6,269 nucleotides of DNA from an uncultured Methanobrevibacter sp. GTDB taxonomy: Archaea; Methanobacteriota; Methanobacteria; Methanobacteriales; Methanobacteriaceae. The stretch is taken from contig CAMODR010000082.1 of assembly GCA_946611495.1 (NCBI GenBank), positions 1-6,269 on the forward strand. The letters are read 5' to 3'. Below, piece by piece: positions 1-5,857 of this stretch. The translations under genes were made by a program, and so were the position numbers. The notes below the pieces were generated by a model, which saw only the letters and a program-made list of their open reading frames with translations, was not told where the DNA came from and did no database searches. Position 1 is the first letter of the stretch; every line of letters begins with the position of its first letter.

Positions 1-23
1 AAAATTTTAATAGCCAAAATCAA

Positions 24-3000
24 TTAAAATTTAGGAATCAATGCTTCCAATTCTTCATCCAAATATGATGACAATCCGATGTCACCAATAAGTTTTCGAA
101 TTTGCTCAACCTTATTTCTATTAAGCCCTTCAAATTGGGGAACAATATAAGAGCTAATAGCTTCTGCAAGGATTAAATCCTTGTTATCATCACTTATTTC
201 ATCCCTAAACTTGATGTATTCCGCCATATCTTTAAAGATAGCTGGACCTAATTTTCTAAACTTTATTACATCATAAACTCTTAGAAGCTTGATTGCATAC
301 TCTTCAGACAAGTCATTGGCCCACATCTTAATAAGACGTTTATATTCCGTTTCATCCGGCAAATCAACTTCAATGAACATGAATCTTCTCATGAATGCAT
401 ATGAAAGATCAAAAAGACTGTCCTTATCATCTACATTCATAGTTCCTATGATTCTCCAGTTGTTTCCAATATAATATGTGGCTTTCTCTTTATCATGCTT
501 GGAATAGTTTTCATCCCAAAGCTTAATTTTTATTGGCTTATCATTTTCCTTATAAGGCAATTCCACATCTTGTTTAGAAAGAACTGTGAATAATTGACCA
601 AATGCCTTATCAATGTCTGCTCTATTAATTTCATCAATGATTAGCCATTTGTTTTCTGCAATTGCATCTAAGAATTTACCAGGATAGAAAAACAATTCTC
701 CTTTTTCATTAGGCATTAAACCACCAATAGTATCAAAAGTAGACCAATCAGAAGTTGCAGTTGTAAGTATATAACCATCTATGAAGTTATTATCACTTGC
801 GGCTGTAGAAAACTTAATGGCAAGCTCTGTCTTACCAGTACCTGGAGTACCATCAAGTATAATATTTTTACCAGCATTTAAAGAAGCACATAATTGATTT
901 ACTGTACTTTCAGCAATTGAAAATGATTGAAGTTTTGATTCCAAGATTTTTGGAGTTAAATTCAAAAGTTCATAATTATATTCATAATCATCCTCTTCAA
1001 TTTCATCCTCTCCCCCAATATTCTCTTCACCAAATTCCCCATCATCCAAACTATCAATATCATCTCCATTATTTAAAATATCTTCAACATCAATGTAAAA
1101 ATCAATAGGAATTAAATCAGCATTTTTACCAGCATAATGTATTGAACTATTTGAACATAAATAATGACATATAGCATCAAAATTGTCATATTCACTTATA
1201 TCAAAATTAGGATAAATGAATGCATTTTTTAATTTTTCTAAAAATTCATGATAACGCTTATTGTCTTCAATATAATACTCCAATTCCCAATGAAGATTGA
1301 TTCTATCACCTAATATTAAAGATAATATTCTTACAGTTTCAATAGATTTGTAATTAATTATATAATAGTAATTATCTAAATAATGGAGAAGAGAACTAAA
1401 ACGTGCATTTTTAAAGCCCCTTGAATATTTGCTTTCAGAATATTCCTTTAAAATTCTTTTTTGCTCTTCTTCATCCTTATTATCCTTTAAATCTTTCAAT
1501 GTTTTAAATAATAAGATAGCTGTTTTCTTTAAATCTTCATCAGAAAGATCTAAACGACTCTTAAGTGCAGATTTGATGTCCTTTACTGCATCTATTTGAA
1601 CTTTAAAATCACGGTTTACTAGCTTATCCCAAACATCATCATGGATTTCTTCACCATTTTCATATTTTTCAACAATTTCATCCCAAGCTTTATTGACAAT
1701 TTCTGATTCTTTTTCATAACCCTCAATATGATGGTGATCATCACTTTCAAATAAAATTTTATAAGATTCATCATAGATATTTTTCAATATTTTTTCTTTT
1801 AATGAATCATCATTTCTAGCAATAATACATAAAAGCTGGTTCCATTTATCCCCATGCCATTCAACTAGAGTATGTCTTGCAAAGAAGTTTTTAGGAACTT
1901 CCAGATCATCAGGAGTGTATATCCATTTTACAGGAAAAATATTGTTTAATCCATATTCATTTTTATTTTCATTTTCTGTACAAGGAATGAAACTGCCAGT
2001 TACTACACCAATACCTGCAAATTTACTTCTTCCTTTATTTACAACTATAATATCTCCTTTTCGAATCCAATTAACAAATCGCCATATCATTGATTTAGAT
2101 GGGGTCTTAACATCAAATTTATCTAAATATTTATCTAATGAAAGTTTATTTTTAAAACTGGTATAATCAATACTTTCATCACCAATATAATCAAAACCTA
2201 CACCCACATAAGATTCTTTTTTAAATTCTTCCCAAACATTAATTGAAATATCAGCATCACCAGGTGCTATTCTCCAAATTCTTGAACTATCCTCTTCAGG
2301 GCGCAAATCACTTTTTTTAGCAGGTTCTGATTTGACAAACACCCTAAAATCATGAATTAATCCTTCATAAATATTTATAAGTTTTTTATAGACATTCCCA
2401 ATATTTTCATTTGTTAAGTCATCATAAGCTAATGTTTCAACAATTATGTAATCTTCACCAGATTCTAAATTAAAAAAAGTGTCTGGGAATTTTTCAACCA
2501 TTTTTTCCTCTAAAAATTCCCAACGTTCCAATCTTCTATTTAAAGGAACCTTATCCTGCCCTTGAATAAAACCAATTTCAAGTTTCTTATTTAGCAAATC
2601 AAAATGGGAATAAATATAAAATCCATCTTGAAAACTTGTAGAAGTTTCATTTGTTCTTATATCCGCCCAAGGTGAATTAACCCATTTACCAACACCAGGG
2701 CTAATTTTACATATATAATCATAATCGGATGAAACTAAATCAGATATAAATTGATTAAAATGAATATTGAATTCATTTCTCATTTTACTTGCCAATTCAT
2801 TACCTTTAAATTCTTTTTGCTTTTCCTCTTCAAATCTATCAAAAATCTCTTTGAAATCATCTGCAAGAGAAAAATTTGATAATTCTTCAACTTTATAGTT
2901 TAATTTTTTAAGAAGGAAACTATGATACTGTTCGCTTATACGATGCCTTGATTGATAGGGTTCGATAAAATCCTTTGTTTCACTAAAAGGAATAAATGGT

Positions 3001-3278
3001 TTATCATATCTAATATCAATTACTTCTACATCAACAGTATTCTGATGATTACAATAATCTTCTGGATGGTTTTCTAAAATATAAGGTTCTTTAACAACTT
3101 TTCCATAAGCATAAACTCCAGATTCATAATTTGGATTTTGTTTTCCTACATGGAATATTAAAATATCATCTAATTCCATATCATTTGTCGCTAAAAAACG
3201 TTCGATTACTCCAGGTCCTTTGATTTTTTCAAAAATATTGTATTTATTTACATCTATTGGTGAATAAAAAATAGCCAT
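24..3278 (-). CDS. mcrB: McrB-family AAA+ NTPase (modification-dependent restriction motor) with EVE-like and MrcB_N-like N-terminal domains
   Basis: Motor subunit of an McrBC-type restriction system; the family hydrolyses GTP to drive DNA translocation and activates the McrC nuclease at modified DNA. Visible motifs: Walker A GTPGTGKT (810-817), Walker B WLIIDEINRAD (878-888), the McrB nucleotide-recognition motif as MNVDD (947-951; NTAD in E. coli), and paired arginines R964/R965. Upstream, 10-98 looks PUA/EVE-like (DILIFHVGKQ, then GVYAYGKVV). Residues 165-315 resemble MrcB_N/DUF3578 (SPGVGKWVNSPWADIR). Residues 333-490 form a second EVE-like unit (IWRIAPGDADISINVW, then GDIIVVNKG). A helical region (525-735) contains the FSSLLHYLD segment, and an acidic linker (739-770, 17 of 32 residues D/E) precedes the AAA+ core. 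At 1084 aa it is more than twice E. coli McrB. The start is supported by AGGGGA six bases upstream. mcrC is not in the window. The AAA+ assignment is firm; the N-terminal domain names are by pattern only. Confidence 0.9.
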   Translation of the reverse strand: MAIFYSPIDVNKYNIFEKIKGPGVIERFLATNDMELDDILIFHVGKQNPNYESGVYAYGKVVKEPYILENHPEDYCNHQNTVDVEVIDIRYDKPFIPFSETKDFIEPYQSRHRISEQYHSFLLKKLNYKVEELSNFSLADDFKEIFDRFEEEKQKEFKGNELASKMRNEFNIHFNQFISDLVSSDYDYICKISPGVGKWVNSPWADIRTNETSTSFQDGFYIYSHFDLLNKKLEIGFIQGQDKVPLNRRLERWEFLEEKMVEKFPDTFFNLESGEDYIIVETLAYDDLTNENIGNVYKKLINIYEGLIHDFRVFVKSEPAKKSDLRPEEDSSRIWRIAPGDADISINVWEEFKKESYVGVGFDYIGDESIDYTSFKNKLSLDKYLDKFDVKTPSKSMIWRFVNWIRKGDIIVVNKGRSKFAGIGVVTGSFIPCTENENKNEYGLNNIFPVKWIYTPDDLEVPKNFFARHTLVEWHGDKWNQLLCIIARNDDSLKEKILKNIYDESYKILFESDDHHHIEGYEKESEIVNKAWDEIVEKYENGEEIHDDVWDKLVNRDFKVQIDAVKDIKSALKSRLDLSDEDLKKTAILLFKTLKDLKDNKDEEEQKRILKEYSESKYSRGFKNARFSSLLHYLDNYYYIINYKSIETVRILSLILGDRINLHWELEYYIEDNKRYHEFLEKLKNAFIYPNFDISEYDNFDAICHYLCSNSSIHYAGKNADLIPIDFYIDVEDILNNGDDIDSLDDGEFGEENIGGEDEIEEDDYEYNYELLNLTPKILESKLQSFSIAESTVNQLCASLNAGKNIILDGTPGTGKTELAIKFSTAASDNNFIDGYILTTATSDWSTFDTIGGLMPNEKGELFFYPGKFLDAIAENKWLIIDEINRADIDKAFGQLFTVLSKQDVELPYKENDKPIKIKLWDENYSKHDKEKATYYIGNNWRIIGTMNVDDKDSLFDLSYAFMRRFMFIEVDLPDETEYKRLIKMWANDLSEEYAIKLLRVYDVIKFRKLGPAIFKDMAEYIKFRDEISDDNKDLILAEAISSYIVPQFEGLNRNKVEQIRKLIGDIGLSSYLDEELEALIPKF

Positions 3279-3284
3279 AATATT

Positions 3285-3290
3285 TCCCCT
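3285..3290 (-). promoter_or_regulatory. Shine-Dalgarno of the McrB-like gene
   Basis: AGGGGA on the minus strand, six bases before the ATG at 3278-3276. It is a purine-rich G run in an otherwise almost purely A/T stretch, and it fixes the start codon chosen for the McrB-like gene. Confidence 0.7.
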
Positions 3291-3321
3291 TTAATATATA
3301 ATATTATTTTCTTTAAAAAAG

Positions 3322-3329
3322 CATATAAA
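3322..3329 (-). promoter_or_regulatory. Candidate archaeal TATA box for the McrB-like gene
   Basis: The minus strand reads TTTATATG here, preceded by an A-run that could serve as BRE. A start site 22-27 bases downstream would fall near 3298, leaving a leader of about 20 nt that contains the AGGGGA ribosome site. A nearer TATATATTA (about 3292-3300) would place transcription start at or inside the coding region and lose that site, so this box is preferred. Base composition makes chance matches common. Confidence 0.4.
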
Positions 3330-3355
3330 ATTTTTTAAAAAAAATTAAAATATTA

Positions 3356-3363
3356 TTTATATT
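3356..3363 (+). promoter_or_regulatory. Candidate archaeal TATA box for the small-ORF/SMC-like unit
   Basis: TTTATATT lies about 53 bases before the ATG at 3416. Initiation about 25 bases downstream (near 3385) would give a leader of about 30 nt that includes the GAGTTGAT ribosome site. A later AT-rich candidate near 3379-3386 would start transcription at or inside that site, so it is less likely. It lies only some 30 bp from the divergent candidate box, so the two promoters would share one regulatory region. The call rests on spacing and consensus only. Confidence 0.35.
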
Positions 3364-3404
3364 TTGAAATATAAAATTAATATAATTAAAAATTACACGC
3401 CATA

Positions 3405-3412
3405 GAGTTGAT
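3405..3412 (+). promoter_or_regulatory. Probable Shine-Dalgarno of the 46-aa gene
   Basis: GAGTTGAT differs at one base from GAGGTGAT, the core complementary to the archaeal 16S rRNA 3' end. It ends three bases before the ATG at 3416. It is one of the few G-containing patches in the intergenic region, which supports the short reading frame being translated. Confidence 0.45.
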
Positions 3413-3415
3413 TCC

Positions 3416-3556
3416 ATGTCAGACAAGCTTTTAGAAAAATATTTTGAAGAACTTAGAAATGAAATAGACAACGAAAATTTCATTAAAGAACTGGAAGAGT
3501 CAATAGAAACTATTTCAAGAGAGGAAATAGTCGAATTAATCAAAAAACATTACTAG
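3416..3556 (+). CDS. Small acidic helical protein (46 aa), upstream partner of the SMC-like gene; function unknown
   Basis: An ATG-to-TAG frame of 46 codons starting MSDKLLEKYFEELRNE and ending EELIVELIKKHY-like (EEIVELIKKHY). It is very charged: 12 Glu, 2 Asp, 5 Lys and 2 Arg, net about -7. Leu/Ile/Phe residues are spaced as in amphipathic helices. It has no Cys, signal peptide or membrane segment. A near-consensus ribosome site precedes it. Its TAG overlaps the AGGTG of the SMC-like gene, whose ATG follows nine bases later, implying one transcript and translational coupling. I do not recognise the family. It could be a small subunit of the SMC-like complex, a regulator or antitoxin-like partner, or a coupling leader peptide. 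Spacing and ribosome site favour a real gene. Confidence 0.65.
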   Translation: MSDKLLEKYFEELRNEIDNENFIKELEESIETISREEIVELIKKHY

Positions 3557-3559
3557 GTG
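3555..3559 (+). promoter_or_regulatory. Shine-Dalgarno of the SMC-like gene, overlapping the upstream stop codon
   Basis: AGGTG begins within the TAG (3554-3556) of the 46-aa gene and stands six bases before the ATG at 3566. It decides the start: the GTG at 3557 is part of this site and has no ribosome site of its own, so the protein starts MSEDFNIS rather than three codons earlier. The overlap suggests that ribosomes finishing the small gene re-initiate on the next one. Confidence 0.75.
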
Positions 3560-3565
3560 CTTAAC

Positions 3566-5818
3566 ATGAGTGAAGACTTCAATATTTCAGAAATTGAAAT
3601 AAGATCATTTAGAGGAATAAAAAATTATACTCATGAATTCGGTAACAAATCATTAGTGCTGTGCGGACCTAATGGAACCGGTAAAAGTTCCATTACACAG
3701 GCATTTGAATACCTGTTCACAGGCCAGATTGCATCATTAAAGGGTATCCAGGGATTGAAGCATGATGAAGCACTTATACATAAGGGGGATTCCAAAGAGA
3801 ATATGCTTGTAAAAGCAAAAATAGATAATAAATATATACAAAGATCTTTCAATGAGGAATTTGACCCTGGAGAATTAAGAGATGTATGGGAAGACTTTAA
3901 AAACGGCTCCTTTTTATTGAATAGGAAAAAGCTTTTATCATTCATTGAATCAAAACCTGGAGAAAGGTATAATCAGATTACAGGACTCATTTCATATGAA
4001 AAATATGATGATATAGAAACAAAGCTACGTCAGGCATCTAAAGACATAAATGATGAGTTTAAGATCCTTAACAGGAAAAATGATGAAAGAATCAATAAAT
4101 TAACCCAATATTATAACTGTGAATTTGATGAAATATACGATAGAATTAATGCTTCTCTCAAAAATAATGGCTTAAATGAGATAGAAGAATCAACTGATTT
4201 GAAACAGTACATTGAAGAAAACAGACTAAGCAAGCCACATAAGCTCTTGAATCAGAACATTGAAGAAATCAATGAAAAATATTTAAAATTATTGGAAAAC
4301 TACGAAAACATTACATTGATTGAATTGAAATCTGCCAATTCACTACTTTCATTGCTTGAGGAATCCAAGGAATATATTTTATCTGAAAACCCTGAAAAAT
4401 GTCCAGTTTGTCAAAACATCATTAAAAGCGAAGAGATTATTGGGGATTTAAGTCCAAAAATAGATAAGATCAATGAAGACCTGAAGTTATTTAAGAACTG
4501 GAAAAGGGATTGTGACAATCTAATTAAATCATTGTCAAATCTGGATTATGACATAAGGGATTTCAATAGTGAAAATCCTAAAAAATTCTTGGATTATGAT
4601 TTAAATGATTTGTGCGATTCATTAATTGCATTATCCAATTTTAATAAAAAGCTTTCTGAGATGGATAAGGAAATCCTATATTCCCTTAATGAAGACATTT
4701 CATCTATCAAAAGCGAAATTCAAACAAATTCAGAAGAGATTAATCAGAATTTGGATAATATATTAATCCTTAAGGAAATCATAGAGAACAAGAAAGAATT
4801 GGAAAAAATCGATAGCCAATACGAAGTTTCCAAAAAATCCTATGAATTATTTAAGGAAATTAAAAAGGAAGAGCTTGGAAACATTTTAAATCAAATAGAA
4901 GATTATACAATCGAATTCTACAATTTCATACATGATGGTGAAGACATAAAAAGCCCTAAAATGAAGATAAAAGGTTCAACAGGCCTCACTTTATCAATGT
5001 TCTTCGGAGATGAGGAATCAGAACCAAGATCATATTCCAGTGAAGGGCATATTGACACTTTAGGATTATGTCTCTTTTTAGCATTTGCAAAAGAGTTCAA
5101 TAAATATAAATTTATTATATTGGATGACATAATCTCCACTGTAGATTTAGACCATAAGGAACAAGTGATTAATTTATTGTTTGAATACTTTGGAGATTAT
5201 AAGTTCATCATTACAACACATAACAGATTATGGTTTGAACAATTGTCAAGACTTGCTGAATACTATCAAAGAAGCAAGTTCCAATTCATTGAAATAACCA
5301 ATTGGGATAAGGATCTTGGACCTTCTATGTCTCTAAGAATTGATGAGAAGAAAAGAATTGAAAAATACATTAAAGATGGAGACACTTTTGCTGCAGGAAA
5401 TGCAATCAGACGTCATTTAGAGTATGTGTTAGATAAAATATGTAAAGTGAATGGAATAAGATTGCCTATTAAAAAACATTACACTGTAGATGATTACTAC
5501 AATCCAACCAAGAAATTTGCTGAAAACATGTTTAAGGGCACAGATGTAGAGGAATATTACAAAGATGTGTTTGAACAGCTTGATTTGTCTTTATATAAAG
5601 CAAATCTCACATCCCACAACAATGATTTGAACTATGATTTAAATATTAAGGAAATAGAAAAATTAAGGGATGCAGTTTATGATTTAGAGATCGCATTTAA
5701 ATGCAAAAACCATAAGGGAAATCATGTTTTGAGATTTGATAAAAATAAACGATTAGGCTATTGCAGCCAGAAAAAGTGTAAAGATTTCTTTATATTCAAT
5801 AAAAAGTCAAAAAATTAA
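3566..5818 (+). CDS. SMC/Rad50-like ABC ATPase with CPVC hook and Cys/His-containing C-terminal extension
   Basis: A 750-aa ABC ATPase of the SMC/Rad50/RecF class, which bind or remodel DNA through ATP-driven head engagement. The N-lobe has IEIRSFRGIKN followed by Walker A GPNGTGKS (34-41). Long charged coiled-coil segments (about 150-278 and 283-450) flank CPVC (279-282), placed like the Rad50 zinc hook. The C-lobe carries a signature-like SSEGH (491-495), Walker B FIILDD (516-521), D-loop STVD (524-527) and the switch His552. The second Walker B acid is Asp521, where Rad50 has Glu. Beyond the head, about 594-750 is an extra helical domain (RRHLEYVLDKIC; SHNND at 683-687) ending in C713-x2-H716 and C733-x4-C738, a possible zinc site. 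It is shorter than housekeeping Rad50, and no Mre11 gene is adjacent, so it is more likely a defence or accessory ATPase. The exact subfamily is not assigned. Confidence 0.88.
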   Translation: MSEDFNISEIEIRSFRGIKNYTHEFGNKSLVLCGPNGTGKSSITQAFEYLFTGQIASLKGIQGLKHDEALIHKGDSKENMLVKAKIDNKYIQRSFNEEFDPGELRDVWEDFKNGSFLLNRKKLLSFIESKPGERYNQITGLISYEKYDDIETKLRQASKDINDEFKILNRKNDERINKLTQYYNCEFDEIYDRINASLKNNGLNEIEESTDLKQYIEENRLSKPHKLLNQNIEEINEKYLKLLENYENITLIELKSANSLLSLLEESKEYILSENPEKCPVCQNIIKSEEIIGDLSPKIDKINEDLKLFKNWKRDCDNLIKSLSNLDYDIRDFNSENPKKFLDYDLNDLCDSLIALSNFNKKLSEMDKEILYSLNEDISSIKSEIQTNSEEINQNLDNILILKEIIENKKELEKIDSQYEVSKKSYELFKEIKKEELGNILNQIEDYTIEFYNFIHDGEDIKSPKMKIKGSTGLTLSMFFGDEESEPRSYSSEGHIDTLGLCLFLAFAKEFNKYKFIILDDIISTVDLDHKEQVINLLFEYFGDYKFIITTHNRLWFEQLSRLAEYYQRSKFQFIEITNWDKDLGPSMSLRIDEKKRIEKYIKDGDTFAAGNAIRRHLEYVLDKICKVNGIRLPIKKHYTVDDYYNPTKKFAENMFKGTDVEEYYKDVFEQLDLSLYKANLTSHNNDLNYDLNIKEIEKLRDAVYDLEIAFKCKNHKGNHVLRFDKNKRLGYCSQKKCKDFFIFNKKSKN
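4400..4411 (+). other. Zinc-hook-like CPVC motif within the SMC-like gene
   Basis: Codons for Cys279-Pro-Val-Cys282, at roughly the midpoint between the two halves of the ATPase head and flanked by heptad-like charged helices. In Rad50 a CxxC at the coiled-coil apex pairs with a second copy around one zinc ion to join two molecules. The position and sequence fit that role; zinc binding is inferred. Confidence 0.7.
5801..5814 (-). terminator. Possible oligo-T terminator for the convergent right-hand gene
   Basis: Read on the minus strand, T6 and then T5 separated by GAC lie about 40-55 bases after the stop of the right-hand gene, inside the 3' end of the SMC-like coding region. This is consistent with tract-type archaeal termination. 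Lys/Asn-rich coding sequence alone would also produce it, so support is modest. Confidence 0.3.
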
Positions 5819-5822
5819 TTAG

Positions 5823-5857
5823 AATAGATTATTTCTATTGTAAAACTTTTTTTATTT
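5823..5857 (+). terminator. Probable terminator of the SMC-like unit: weak hairpin and oligo-T tract
   Basis: Just after the stop codon, AATAGA (5823-5828) and TCTATT (5834-5839) can form a 6-bp stem with a 5-base loop containing a single GC pair. It is followed by T7 at 5847-5853 and TTT at 5855-5857. Archaeal transcription commonly ends at T-rich tracts without a strong stem, so the T run is the more convincing part. It overlaps the 3' end of the convergent gene by about two bases. Confidence 0.5.

Noticed and set aside
289..2166. Short plus-strand frames at 289-474, 917-1108 and 1915-2166
   Set aside because: They lie antisense within the continuous McrB-like coding region and have low-complexity translations (for example His/Leu/Pro repeats opposite the acidic linker).
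3327..3345. A/T palindrome (T-run then A-run) as a regulator operator
   Set aside because: It is homopolymeric low-complexity sequence in an almost pure A/T spacer, expected by chance.
3313..3543. Minus-strand frame of 76 codons across the intergenic region and the small gene
   Set aside because: It is Ser/Phe/Ile-rich low-complexity translation antisense to the better supported 46-aa gene, with no ribosome site and with its end in promoter-like A/T sequence.
3557..3559. GTG as start codon of the SMC-like gene
   Set aside because: It is part of the AGGTG ribosome site for the ATG at 3566 and has no ribosome site of its own; the ABC N-lobe is complete from the ATG.
3631..5139. Minus-strand frames at 3631-3945 and 4918-5139
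   Set aside because: They are antisense to the Walker A and signature regions of the SMC-like ATPase and show no independent motif.
5600..5626. HEPN RNase active site in the SMC-like C-terminal domain (SHNND)
   Set aside because: The helical layout is suggestive, but the R-x4-6-H motif is absent: no Arg stands before His684 at that spacing.
24..5818. CoCoNuT-type (coiled-coil nuclease tandem) McrBC system
   Set aside because: The long coiled coil is on a separate ABC ATPase, not on McrB or McrC, and no helicase or TerY-like genes are visible.
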